Source: Owenia fusiformis | Taxonomy: Eukaryota; Annelida; Polychaeta; Sabellida; Oweniidae | DNA length: 64,000 bases | Reading direction: 5' to 3' | NCBI GenBank assembly: GCA_903813345.2 | Contig: CAIIXF020000011.1 | Coordinates: 4,362,571 to 4,426,570, forward strand | In this document: one piece after another, positions 32,020 through 42,479 of the stretch | Layout: every line of letters starts with the position of its first letter | Numbering within the stretch: position 1 is the first letter of the stretch | Made by a program: the position numbers and the translations under genes | The notes under the pieces: model-generated | Databases searched by the model: none | What the model saw: only the letters and a program-made list of their open reading frames with translations | Told to the model about the DNA's origin: nothing

Positions 32020-32360
32020 CGTCCTTTCCCCCTCCCTCTCCTATACCTACTATAGCCTAGCGCCTATATCTGACGGCGAACTCGGGACTACGGGGGTCCT
32101 AGGACTGAGTCCCGTAACTCGAGAACCGTCGCCCCTACGAACTCGGGGATCGCGCAAATCTTCCCAGCGCGTCCGGGATACCAGGGAATCGGCCCACACC
32201 ATCCTAACTACCCCGCCCTTTCTAGCCCCCACCCTCGGGAAACGGCGGAAATTCTACCCCGTCGAAGGAATTTTTCTAGGGTTAAAACCCCCGGCCCTTC
32301 TCTCCGGTCGCCTCGATTTCATACACGGCCCGGTGATTTTCTACATGATCCGGTGAACAA
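32020..32360. other. GC-rich island open in several frames
   Basis: This stretch is far richer in G and C (CCCCGTCGAAGG, CCTCGGGAAACGGCGG) than everything around it. It has long open frames on both strands (31,979-32,356 plus; 32,050-32,232 minus) that lack any domain, as expected of GC-rich DNA with few stop codons. It may be a promoter-proximal island of the polymerase gene that starts 200 bases downstream, or an inserted repeat. The flanks from 31,656 to 32,020 show nothing. Confidence 0.4.
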
Positions 32361-33384
32361 CGGAGAGATAATTTTCCAATTATCGCGGTTCATTAGGCCT
32401 TTTGTCATGTTGGTACCCATAGTAGAAATAGGTGTCGAAGTTTTGGGGTAAAAATGTGGTTTTGCAAAATAAATTTTGTCCAGTTGACTCGAAATATACC
32501 ATGTTTAATCAAGGGCTCCGTCATTTATACTGAGATTTACCAAGATAAAATAGATGTCACAATACAATGGAGATGACGCGTCGATGGAAATCGATGATGC
32601 CCCAACCCCGGTTCAGGCAGGGGGGTCTTACGATGGTAGAGATATGGGAGAACTCTTCAGATTATACTGGGTTCGGGATAAGCACAGCAATTACTTTAAC
32701 GCGCAATCTGAGGTCTACAGACTGATCATTTTTCCGTCAGACGACCTGGGAAACAACATGGCCCGTATTTTAGAGTTTTTTGATTATCTTATAATGGTAG
32801 AAATAATCTTGACAGCGATGTTTCAGTATGGCAACACTGATAGAGTAAGATTAATGTTGGATTCCACGAACCTTCACAGCCTTATTCAGGTTGGTTTCAC
32901 AACGAAACAAGCTCTAACATCTGAAAGAATTTTTAAAGCAAAAGAGTGTGTCACCCAGTCAAATTTGGATAATTTTACAAAAGATGCCTTTACCTTACAC
33001 ATCGATGTCGTAAGAAGTCCAATCGATGGCTACTTTAGGAAAAGTAAGTCAACTAAGCCATTGGATCATGACCTCTGACTCTCTAGCGCTAGATGTGTGA
33101 TATCAGTTCCAAATAATCCAAAAGAGATATGCTTCTGAATGGGGCTGATATTAGCCAGGGCTAACGCTGATCACAAAAGGGGCCTTATAGATACACTCAC
33201 GTATCAAAGGCTGCGTAAAAAACACTAGAGAGGTTAAGCTACACGTATAAATGCAAACCGTGAACCTGAACGCGTAAGTCCACGCTCAAGTACACGTTAA
33301 AGAAAATTTTCAGTTAAGCTACACGTCTGAAACCATGTCAGTGGACGTGGAGCTATATTTATGTGGCGACTGTGTCTAAGGTCA

Positions 33385-33462
33385 TGTCTCTATGGTGTAA
33401 TGGATAGCACTTCGGCAATCTAGCACTTCACGTATGTCAGTTAGGCCTGGGTTCGAATCTTT
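33385..33462 (+). repeat. tRNA-derived sequence (SINE head or tRNA pseudogene)
   Basis: TATGGTGTAATGGATAGCAC looks like a tRNA D-arm/A box, and GGGTTCGAATC is a perfect B box, about 50 bases apart, followed by a T-run. The acceptor stem does not close convincingly and the anticodon arm is odd, so it is not called a functional tRNA. It lies inside the DNA transposon. Confidence 0.5.
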
Positions 33463-33479
33463 TTTATTTATTTCATATT

Positions 33480-34290
33480 CAACCACAATTGAAGGGTCTA
33501 GTGCACTTTCCATTATGATTTCCCCATGAACAAAATGAATCATTTTTAACTCTATATCATAAAGAATACAATGTCACATAATACTTTGAAAAATATTTAA
33601 GCGTTTAGACCCACATTGGCTGAGGTTGAGGTCATTAAGTTCTGCAAGGGTATATTGACTTGACATTGGATGTGTTCTATTGACTTAACATGTGGATACC
33701 ATCAGATTCCGATGGAGGCCATTGGTTTCTATTGATTTTCCCAAAAATACACTATGACCTGAATTGATTGCAAATTAAATAATTTCACAATATGACACAA
33801 ATGGTATATCACATCAGATGTGCAAATATAAAGTTTGCAATCGATTCAGGTCAAACTTCAAATTAAAAGATAATACATATTTTCATCATTTTTCATCATT
33901 TTTTTCAAAATGGCTATAGAAAAATGCTTCAAAAGCAACTTTTACACTAACAGAATCCCATACAACTTTGTAAATACAAAGATTATACTGTTATGTTTCA
34001 TTAATAAATAACATATTTGGATAAGATGTAGGGATGTGTAGGATGCAAATGGATTTTGGCAGACACAAAAAGGCTTCATGGTTTGGCATCTCAACCCCTG
34101 TACATTTTATAATTGAATATTGGCCCTAATAAGTGGCCCATTCATCAATACAGTGCTGAATACTAGTGTACATATAAATGAAATAATAAAAGCAGTATAT
34201 TTATTTTGAAAAATCAGATGAATTTATTTTTGTTCATGGGGAGATCATAGCACACTAGATCCTTTCTTGCCCTGGTTGTCATTTCATTTC
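33480..34290. mobile_element. Nested element with imperfect inverted ends
   Basis: GGGTCTAGTGCACT..ATGATTTCCCCATGAACAAA near 33,492-33,533 pairs with its inverse at about 34,228-34,270 (TTTGTTCATGGGGAGATCAT and CACTAGATCC). The arms are about 45 bases with several mismatches. The interior is AT-rich without a gene. Confidence 0.55.
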
Positions 34291-35755
34291 GTTTAGTATA
34301 CATATGGTACTAAGCCCCGGGCATCAAATTGGTCTTGCCAATTTATATTGTACGGAATGAACAAGCGATCACATTTCAAGTTGTCATTTACCAATTAAAA
34401 TGTATTCTTATTTCCAATTAAGGATTGGGGTTTACCAATATAACAAGCAAGATTGTCTGTGTCAAATATGGGCTCCAGGGCCATCCTAGAACATAGCTAA
34501 AATCAATCACGTAATGAGCGACGTGTAATCACTAATCTACACGTAAAAACCTGTAACTTTCACGCTTACCTGAAGAAAGTAGACTAATCTGAAGTCATTT
34601 TCCTGCGCGCGCATAGAAGTGCACGTTCATGCTTTGTTGAATACGCGTCTGTAAATTGCACGAATATGATAATCTCATGTAAAAACCTGTAAATTTCACG
34701 CTGGCCCACAGGAAATAAACAAATCTGACGTCATTTATCTGCGCGCGCATTGAAGTTCACGTTCAAGTTTTGTTAAATACGTGTAGCTTAACCTCTCTAC
34801 TATTATATGCTAGAAACTTCAGTTTCAGAAATATATGAATCGGCTAACGTTCCTGTAGGACCTTGCCATTTCTCCACATATCAAAAGTTCTGCGACTTAG
34901 CTGAGCGTGAAGATTACCACTTAAGGGTAATAGCTTTGAAAGACATATTTTATGGGAAACGCTCAGATTCGAGTTTAGGTCAAGTCATCACATTGTATTT
35001 AAGGAGTTCACGCTACAGCGTCGTAACAAACCAAGTGGCATTCTACATTAAAGGTTGTATTGTATAATTTGCAACAAAGCGCTACATGACGATTTTAACA
35101 ACCACAGATGTGAAAGGTTGTACTGTAGTTTGTGCAAATCATATGACGCCTGTCAACATAAACCAGGGGACTACAAGAAATGTGAGACTTGTGAAATAAC
35201 CTATTATAGCCGAACTTGCTATGAGAATCATATTGATATTGTTAGAACTATCAAATCGTCCCAAATAATTACATGTATAATCCCCCATCCAGTTTCACGT
35301 TCATCACTTAGAAAATATCGTTTTTAAACATATTATATTTTACTAATTAACAAATTTTTCGCTTCGTTTTTTTCTTATCTTTAAATTATTTATTAATTTT
35401 ATATTATTCACTATTTATTTATTCAGTAAGCTGTGTATTTATATATTTTCATTCGAAATTTTTTTAGACTACAAGAGCGGAAGAGAATGTGCCCTAAATG
35501 CCGTCAGCTGTACTTAGTCCATGCCGAGCGTTTCAACGCATTAGGGGAGCCGTCTAAAGAACATAACTGCTTCGAAGCACGGTGGGTGTTCTGTTTTTGT
35601 CCTACCTTTTTGGGATCAATGTCATCAGTTTAAAAAAGTTAATGGACGCGTTTTCACCTGCAGCCGGTTGGCATTGACTAATTCCCTATTGTTTGTCTAA
35701 TCTTTTTTACCGTTTCCACCCCATAATTTAGATAATGCTATTCGTCCATATAAAT

Positions 35756-35800
35756 CATATAAAAGCCAAATTGCGTTGTCACTAGCGTACACTCTCGTGG
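35756..35800 (+). promoter_or_regulatory. TATA plus ACACTCT initiator module
   Basis: CATATAAAAG is followed 25-30 bases later by GCGTACACTCTCGTGG. The same pair, CATATAAAG and CCATACACTCTTGTGC, occurs at 43,182-43,222. The initiator half alone recurs at 36,003-36,027 and 41,774-41,790. Each stands before a start of the PC4-family gene. Confidence 0.65.
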
Positions 35801-35854
35801 ATCACCAAAACAATCAGCAACAGCAACAAGTCAATCAGTAGCAAAACTTAAAAG

Positions 35855-36040
35855 ATGAATAAGGAAAAGAAAAAACCTGAAATAGTGGTCCTTATGTCAA
35901 TAATCATAGGGGCCATACGCCTAGCCCTTAGAAAGGGAGTTGTGACCTTTCAGACAATTAGCTTAACAACCACTCTGGTTATTGGATACTTTTCAATGCC
36001 CGTTGTCACTAGCGTACACTCTCGTGGAACACCGAAATAA
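35855..36040 (+). pseudogene. PC4-family gene, internally deleted copy
   Basis: It starts like the copy at 36,082 (MNKEKKKPEIVVLMSI) but after IIGAI jumps straight to RLALRKGVVTFQTISLTTT, a segment that lies 90 residues further on in the other copy. After YFSMP it runs into a second copy of the leader (GTTGTCACTAGCGTACACTC). The result is a 61-codon chimera followed by an almost identical tandem leader and start. This looks like unequal exchange or replication slippage between tandem copies. Confidence 0.65.
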
Positions 36041-36081
36041 TCAGCAACAGCAACAAGTCAATCAGTAGCAAAACTTAAAAG

Positions 36082-36705
36082 ATGAATAAGGAAAAGAAAA
36101 AACCTCAAATAGTGGTCCTTATGTCAATAATCATAGGGGCCATTTATAAGATGGTTGCAAAAAAGACGGAAGTGGAAATTGCTTCCTCAATTTGACTTCG
36201 GGAAGGAACGAGGGAAATTCATATTTCAACGTTGGGAGTCTGCATGTGAGGAACATGCTGGCGTCGACCGATGCGATTCGGATGAGGTTAGGTCGGCTAA
36301 CACTCGATGAAAGTTACTTTCCTTTGGGGGGCAGCTTACGCCTAGCCCTTAGGAAGGGAGTAGTGACCTTTCAGACAATGAGCTTAACAACCACTCGGGT
36401 TATTGAATCCTTGTCAATGCCCGTTAAGGTATTCAAGCAAATGCTTGATAATTTACCTTATATCTCGGAAGCATTTGAGAGGGTCCAAAATCCAGATCAT
36501 CCTATCACAAAGGTCGCCAGCAAATTCACCAGTGCTCAAGGGGGGAAGAAGGACGGGGTTGACAATGATCACTCGAGTATATATTCTGTTTCATCTAACA
36601 AACGGAGAAAGACTGACTGACTGGCTCGCAAAATCCTCCAAATTCTTTCATAACCGCGGCACTGGCACTGCAGTATCCTCTAATCAGCACCAGCAAGATA
36701 AAAAG
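36082..36705 (+). pseudogene. PC4-family gene, first exon (frameshifted)
   Basis: ATG 36,082 opens MNKEKKKPQIVVLMSI and stops after 38 codons. The protein continues in another frame from about 36,192: NVGSLHVRNMLASTDAIRMR, then a PC4-like core, GGSLRLALRKGVVTFQTMSL, and MPVKVFKQMLDNLPYISEAF. A basic KRRKT tract follows; a second frameshift near 36,615 leads to LTDWLAKSSKFF and donor AAAAAG/GTACGT at 36,706. The C-terminal part matches the exon at 15,000-15,279. The PC4 call rests on the strand-turn-helix pattern and is weaker than for the ORF at 28,959. It lies between polymerase exons 3 and 4 on the same strand. Confidence 0.55.
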
Positions 36706-36956
36706 GTACGTTTAAGAATATTTTATATAGTTTTTTCTTTTCTAATTTAATTTACTTTAATTCATTTTAATTTATAAGGATTATTTACGAAGGTATTTGC
36801 GAAATAATAAGTTTTAGAACGGCTATCGAAATATGTAATAACATGTCGATGTATCAAAAAATAAAATGATACATATACGTGTATGTAAAGAAAACAATTT
36901 TTCTCAAAAATTGTGTCTTAATTTTGGGAGAAAACTGTCTTTAAATTCGTTTTTCA

Positions 36957-37700
36957 AATTAGGACGGCCATTATCAAGTTATTGATAATCTTCAATATTT
37001 TGGAGACTCAGCACAGTAGCATCACAATATTGGTGTCTAAATCCAGGTTTTCAGGGTCAGGGAATTAGTTGAAATTATAAAAATCATGATTAGAGCACTA
37101 ATTTTATTCTTAATGTAACGGGGCGGGTGTAGGCCCGTGGGTGGCAATCAAATATAACAGTATATGTTGTTAAAATGTTCTCTAAGCAACACTAACAAGT
37201 AAAGGGACAACACCCCAACTCAGCTACATGTGAGTGAATGCTACTATATTGAATACAAAAACAGTACAAAAAAATCACACCATGAAAAGCTAAAAAACTG
37301 GTTTAAACAAAGGAAGCTAAAGTAGAAAGTATACAAATGAATTGAAAACATTGGAATTAAATATTTCACAAACTGTTAAAATGAAACTGTTAGATAAATG
37401 GGGATTGATCAATATGAATAGTAGAAATATGAACAATGAAAATGACCATGTTACACTAATGCAAAATAAGGGCAGCCATTATCGGAATAGTGATAGTCTT
37501 CGATATTAGTACAGTAGCAGCACGATATTGGTGTCTAAACCTAGGTTTTCAGGGTCAATAATAAAATGAAATGATGAAAAAGTATTTAAACGAAAATAAT
37601 TATATTGTTATCATGCAAATTAGGACGGCCATTATCCACTCATTGATTATCTTCAATATTCCGGAGACTCAGCACAGTAGCACCACAATACTTTCCCAAA
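36957..37700. repeat. Three copies of a 110-bp dispersed repeat
   Basis: ATTAGGACGGCCATTATC..CTTCAATATT..CAGCACAGTAGCA..GGTTTTCAGGGTCA occurs at about 36,957-37,065, 37,466-37,558 and 37,618-37,700 (the last is truncated). The intervening sequence (to 38,020) has no visible gene. Confidence 0.75.
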
Positions 37701-38022
37701 ACCTGCTATCTTTGAAAGTGCAGAAGTTCAGTTATAGAAAGGCGTTTACCTTAATTTTAGTTGTATTTGAAAGATAACATATTATTCTTTTAGGAAATGT
37801 AGCATTTTTGACACCTAAACATGTACTTTGAAAGAAAATTGACGTTTTATGACAAAATGTCAAAAATTACATCCCCTAGGTTACGTTGGCCTCGATTTGA
37901 CCTTTATTGGCCTACTTTTTCAAAGAATGCAATAATTTTCTAAATAGTTAATTGAAAAAGGTTTACAAAAATTTATTGTTAAAGGTGAATAAACGTATAT
38001 GTGTGCATCCTCAATGTTATAG

Positions 38023-38893
38023 GTATCAATGTCCATGCAGCGTCAGATGGAACAAGTGATTCAATTGCTGTTGAACACATTCTTGTTCTTTATGCATATT
38101 TTGAATCTCCTGAACGAAAAGTCAACCTTCAATTCTTCTTGGATTTTTCCATAAAGGACACAAAAATACAGACATTGATTATGTCATCATAGCGAATGGG
38201 TTCACGTGTACAGCAGATATACCGACACAGGATAACGTACATGTGATAAAACGAGAGAACAATGGCTTTGATGCATGTGCATGGAAACAGGGTCTTGAAA
38301 AGATGAAGAGAGAAAATGGAGAAAATTGGTACAAATATGTATTTTTCATGAATGCATCAGTGCGTGGACCCTTCTTACCCACATACTTAGCAGATCAGGA
38401 CTGGACTTCATTATTTACAAAACATTTATCAGAAGACATCAAACTAGGAACAAGTATTTACTGTCCCCACCCAAGCTATCCTAAAAATAAGTTACATTTG
38501 CAATCAATGTTTTTGCTTACTGACTTGGCTGGACTTAGGACCGTTGAGCTTATGCTTCAATGTGGTTACACTGACAAACAATCTGTAATCGATAACGTCG
38601 AAGTAAAACTGCCCCGAGCATTTATAGAAGCAGGATATAACATTGAATCAATGTTGAAACGCTGGGAAGGTCACGACTTCCGAGATGAGGAAACAACACG
38701 TAAGATGTGCAAACATGACATCAAAGGGAAGCGCCATGGAGATCCATACTTTTCAAATTTGTATTTTTCGAACGTTAATATATCGCCATTTGAGGTGATA
38801 TTTTTTAAGACAAATAGAAGGGTAAACAATAACCTTGTAAACGCGTATTCTCAAATGATGTATGAACAAATTAAAAACAAGTTGGAAAATTGA
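38023..38893 (+). pseudogene. Glycosyltransferase-like protein (one frameshift)
   Basis: After acceptor ATAG at 38,022 the sequence reads ILVLYAYFESPERKVNLQFF, shifts frame near 38,150, and continues DYVIIANGFT and IKRENNGFDACAW. It then shows YKYVFFMNASVRGPFLPTYL, SIYCPHPSY, QSMFLLTDLAGL and AFIEAGYNIESML. This order (start strand, RENNGFD-type motif, FxNxSVRGPF, then the QS..F..D block) is that of a eukaryotic and viral glycosyltransferase-like family known mainly as hypothetical proteins. The acceptor sugar is unknown. It ends with TGA at 38,891 after about 245 codons. The second copy of its middle at 39,813 is about 98% identical, so duplication was recent. Apart from the frameshift it looks intact. 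Confidence 0.6.
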
Positions 38894-39770
38894 TATTATA
38901 TCATGTATTATATAACAGGTTGTTCTGTCTGTTGAACTATCATGGTTTGTTTAACTAACGTGGTATTTGTTCTTTTACGTCCATAAGTGTGATATTCTCA
39001 TAAATTGTCATCTATATGTAAGAATATGTATAGAACTGCGCAATAAATGATGATACTAAATGTGGTTGTGACGGTTACAAGCTTAGACGTGAATATTACT
39101 TCAAGAGTCTCTGTCGTTGCATATAAAATCGGAAAAATCAATACCGCATATTTTATATACAAGAGTAACGATGTCATACCGTCCATATAGTGAGTATGGT
39201 AACTAGTCCCAGGTAACTAATCTTATTTTACTGTTTTTAATGGTATTTGTAAATTCGATTGGTTAATTTTCCGAATGGTTAAATATCAAGTTCCTAATTC
39301 TGATGTTCCCAATGGCAAGAGACATCCCATTGGATAACATTATGATGATAATATTTCCGATATTTAATTTTCCGAACCTGGCAAGAATTAGGCAATAGGC
39401 AAATCAAATGATTAGACAAAATTACCACTTACAGTATTACGTCATTCTGTCGTTGTATACAAACTGTACTAAACTATCAAATCATCCTGCGTAAAGTTGA
39501 ATAAACTGATATAGATACGATACCTAATTAAAGAAAATGTGAATTCAACATTCTGGTAATCCTAGTGCGATCACTTTGACATAAGTTAAAGAAAAAAGTG
39601 AGAACAACATTTTGACAATCAGTGCGAACACTTTGACATGAAACAATAGCCTGGACTTGGTGATGGATTACTTACACTTACGAAGCTTTTATGACATTTG
39701 TGGCATCTGATTTTAAATGTTCGTTTTCAATTCATAATTATAATACTTCATCGTTTTTCTAGTGAACGAG
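38894..39770. other. No gene seen
   Basis: AT-rich spacer with only short frames. A doubled phrase around AACATTYTG..AATC..GTGCGA..CACTTTGACAT (39,547-39,580 and 39,607-39,640) is a small tandem duplication. Confidence 0.45.
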
Positions 39771-40195
39771 TGTTTCCCTTTCCAAATTCCACAAATTTGA
39801 TGATTTTGCGTGGACCCTTCTTACCCGCTTACTTAGCAGATCAGGACTGGACTTCATTATTTACAAAACATTTATCAGAAGACATCAAACTAGTTGGAAC
39901 AAGTATTTACTGTCCCCACCCAAGCTATCCTAAAAATAAGTAACATTTGCAATCAATGTTTTTGCTTACTGACTTGGCTGGACTTAGGACCGTTGAGCCT
40001 ATGCTTCAATGTGGTTACACTGACAAACAATCTGTAATCGATAACGTCGAAGTAAAACTGTCCCGAGCATTTATAGAAGCAGGGTATAACATTGCATCAA
40101 TGTTGAAACGCTGGGAAGGTCACGACTTCCGAGATGAGGAAACAGCACGTTTAGAGAAGTTGAAAGCGATTAACAAGATTTTAGACAATTTCTAA
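39771..40195 (+). pseudogene. Chimera: glycosyltransferase middle segment spliced into a PC4-family last exon
   Basis: After acceptor TTTCTAG (39,761) come about 50 bases of other coding sequence, then 340 bases almost identical to 38,363-38,700 (RGPFLPAYLADQDW to GHDFRDEETA). These lead without a stop into RLEKLKAINKILDNF and TAA, the same C-terminus as at 16,950-16,995. The glycosyltransferase segment has one in-frame TAA at about 39,940 (K-stop-H where copy 1 has KLH). Both joints are abrupt, so the segment was copied into the other gene's last exon. The downstream flank matches that at 17 kb. Confidence 0.65.
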
Positions 40196-41000
40196 TATTC
40201 GTATGCGTTTCCATAGCCCTCTGGCTATCACTATGAGTGAAAAAACTGTTGGATAAATACCCTATTATATTTGGGCACTTTTGTTCATTATTATTCATGT
40301 TTTGTAAATAGTAATAATATAATTGTTAATGTTAATTTGAATGTAAATAAAGATACGCTAACAATATGTACATATAATTATTTAGTCATATTTTACTATA
40401 TTACCCCATATGTTTTATTACAATCACGTATTACGCGTGTTTCCAAAAGAGTTGGTAAATTAGAATTGTTATGTCGCCACCTAGAAGTTTTGACATATCG
40501 ACAAGAGAGCATTTTGTTTTGTTTTGTTTGTTGTTTTGATTTACACTTGACATCAATCACTTATACAATTAAATCTTCATATATAATATCACTTTGACTT
40601 TGATTAGATCCTAAATCATGGTTATCGAACTGGCTAAGGAGTAAAAAAAATGTAAACTTTAACCTTATTACACTACCCTCAAAAAAGGTTTGTCAACCTT
40701 AGCTTTCCCTTCAAATCATGTAGTAAAGTATCCTCATGTCGCCATTACGTTTGAATTTGTATTTACATAACATCCAATGAAAATGCATAGGATATTGATG
40801 AAAATGTAATTTGACTGTATTTTCAAAATCTCGGAATGTTTTCCCAATTTTTACCTCAATTACATTTGGTCGAAAACCAATGATAACTTTGATAATTTTT
40901 GAAAATTGTCATTCCTTTGAAAACTAATGGGTTATGTCGGCTTCTATCCAAATCAGATTTCAAGATATCTGTTCAGTGAAGGATTTAGCAAAAATACTAA
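40196..41000. repeat. 3' flank shared with 17,000-17,950
   Basis: AATGTAAATAAAGATACG at 40,338 and TTGACTTTGATTAGATC at 40,594 mark the alignment with the 17-kb copy. The identity falls towards 41,000. AATAAA is a shared possible poly(A) signal. Confidence 0.75.
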
Positions 41001-41252
41001 TTTATATAGTAAATTAAATTGGCAAACTTTTTTGTGTAGGCTTAGTGCTATATAAACACTAAAGTTACAGGTAGCTTTAAAGTCTTTTTTTGGAAAATTA
41101 TTTTGTCACAACCTGTGACAGGTTTAAATGGAATGTTGACTTTGAAGACCTTTGGCTTTGTTGAACCCGAAGAAACGTATCAATTCTTTCTCAAATGAAG
41201 TTAGCAAATTCAAATAAAGAGGTGTATCTGAAAATGCAATTTCTAATTTTAG

Positions 41253-41514
41253 TTGTGAAATTTGCCAAAAGCTCGTCGGGAATTTGGAACGTCATAAATG
41301 CTACGTGCAAAAGGTAGAATCTGCTCTCACTAAAAATACAGAAAGAAATAAGAAAAGGAAAATAGAAAACGAATTAAAAATGGAATGGCAACCGTTAGTA
41401 CTGAGAAGCCCTTTTTGTATATACAAGTCCCTATTCATGGATTTCGAGTTTACGTTGTATACTTATATAACATGCACTGAAGGTATTGCCTTCCCAACAT
41501 ACCATGTAGTATAA
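41253..41514 (+). pseudogene. DNA polymerase B exon: last zinc pair and ExoI start
   Basis: The acceptor TAATTTTAG at 41,252 opens an exon whose phase fits the donor at 35,582. It reads CEICQKLVGNLERHKCY, VESALTKNTERNKKRK and EWQPLVLRSP, then FMDFEF at about 41,440. In Polinton/adintovirus polymerases a CxxC..HxCY module directly precedes the first exonuclease motif, Asp-x-Glu, and both are present in that order here. The frame closes at 41,512 without further polymerase motifs, so a donor was missed or the gene is truncated. The second copy at 18.0 kb lacks about 20 bases present here before the DFE motif. Confidence 0.65.
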
Positions 41515-41564
41515 CCAGTGTTTGAATAGACAGACATGTCTCGTGATAATTTAAATCAGTGACA

Positions 41565-41715
41565 AGTACTCACTGGTTGCAAGACCTTATGGGGAGGCCT
41601 TTAGGAGGGGGGTCACGAGGGCTTGTAGCTAGACTAAGCCTAGCTTGGCAACACCCATAAAAGTATTTGAGCAATTGCTGGACAATTTGCAGTTGACATT
41701 AGCTTAAGCCCATGT
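41565..41715 (+). pseudogene. PC4-family remnant
   Basis: In broken frames GGPLGGGSRGL resembles the start of the core, and PIKVFEQLLDNLQ matches MPVKVFKQMLDNLP of the 36.2-kb copy. No start or splice site is left. Confidence 0.55.
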
Positions 41716-41773
41716 AGTTTATCTTTTCTTTTTTCTGCCCCACTCTTTAATCTAGTTTATGGTAATTGGGCTG

Positions 41774-42030
41774 TCATTTCCATACACTCTTCTGCAGATA
41801 CCAAACAAATTACAACAAACGGCTTACAAGAGTCTTCATTAGAGAATTTGAGATGGAGGATGATGACAAGACGATGTGAGTTTATCGAGTATCTTGAGCA
41901 GCATAGCCTTGAGAACCTGTTACCCCGGAGACAACAGGATAGAATTGAGGCATTGGTGTTTGGAAATAATCTGTCATTAGAAAAAGATTGTATCTTAAAA
42001 GAAAAATTTATCAATTTTATAATACATTAA
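41774..42030 (+). pseudogene. PC4-family leader with a short unrelated ORF
   Basis: The leader motif CCATACACTCTTCTGC and the AACAAATTACAACAAAC phrase are shared with 42,480 and 43,210. ATG 41,853 gives a few acidic codons and a stop; the overlapping frame from 41,848 encodes 60 residues (CEFIEYLEQHSLENLL, DRIEALVFGNN) without a known domain. No TATA box stands at the usual place. Confidence 0.4.
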
Positions 42031-42189
42031 AAAACTTAAAGTGCTCTTGTCTGAGGTAAAATGTGGCAAACTCCAGGATAAATAATGCATTTAGCACATA
42101 CATCTATGATTATTTATGAATGATATAATTATACTAAAGATGTACATGTAATAATAAATGATAGCCATTAATGCCATTGGTGCTTGGCA

Positions 42190-42460
42190 ACTAAGACAAA
42201 TGATGAAAATAGAAATCGTTGTTCTGATGTCCATTAAAATAGGGGCGATCTATGAAATGATTACCAATAAATATAGAGATTGCGGATCTTTTCTTTCTAT
42301 AACAAATAAACGGATGGGGGAAATCCAACATCAAAAATCCGACAAAAAATCCCTGGGTGCAGGGAATACACCGACATCAATATAGGGGAGATGCAAGTAA
42401 AGCCTTGACGGAGTTGATTGAGATGAGGTTGAGACAACCTTCTTTTAAAGTTACTTTTCT
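42190..42460 (+). pseudogene. PC4-family start, decayed copy A
   Basis: MMKIEIVVLMSIKIGAIYEM, NKYRDCGSFLSI and SLGAGNTPTSI match the tandem copies at 42,530 and 43,291 and the start at 36,082. Downstream the coding match (IEMRL, then a GG.. motif) survives in broken frames. Confidence 0.65.
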
Positions 42461-42479
42461 CCAGGAGGTAGCAACAAAA

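Larger units (their letters stand above)
33228..34797. mobile_element. 1,570-bp non-autonomous DNA transposon in the polymerase intron
   Basis: The ends GAGAGGTTAAGCTACACGTA and its inverted partner (TACGTGTAGCTTAACCTCTC) are perfect over 20 bases, and both are flanked by TA. A 120-bp subterminal segment with CTGTAAATTTCACG and GCGCGCGCAT is doubled in tandem at the right (34,533-34,650 and 34,675-34,790). No transposase frame is present. Two further elements are nested inside. Confidence 0.85.
32554..35581 (+). pseudogene. Protein-primed DNA polymerase B (Polinton/adintovirus type), N-terminal exons
   Basis: Family-B polymerases of this type copy linear DNA from a protein primer by strand displacement. 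Exon 1 (32,554-33,043) has an acidic start and then the family's N-terminal block, with LTSERIFKAKECVTQSN and FTLHIDVVRSP, ending at donor AAA/GTAAGT (phase 1). Exon 2 (from 34,829, acceptor TTTCAG, matching phase) has VPVGPCHFSTYQKF and the Cys/His array CNKALHDDFNNHRC, YCSLCKSYDAC and YSRTCYENH. Exon 3 (35,468-35,581) has CPKCRQLYL..HNCFE and a phase-2 donor, CACG/GTGGGT. A one-base frameshift near 35,053 breaks exon 2, and its donor is unresolved. A 1.6-kb MITE fills intron 1. The next exon in phase is at 41,253. The palm (catalytic Asp motifs) was not found in the window. I join no exons here; the gene is annotated as broken. Confidence 0.7.

Noticed and set aside
33385-33462. Functional tRNA gene
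   Set aside because: A and B boxes are good, but the acceptor stem does not pair and the anticodon arm is irregular; it sits inside a transposon.
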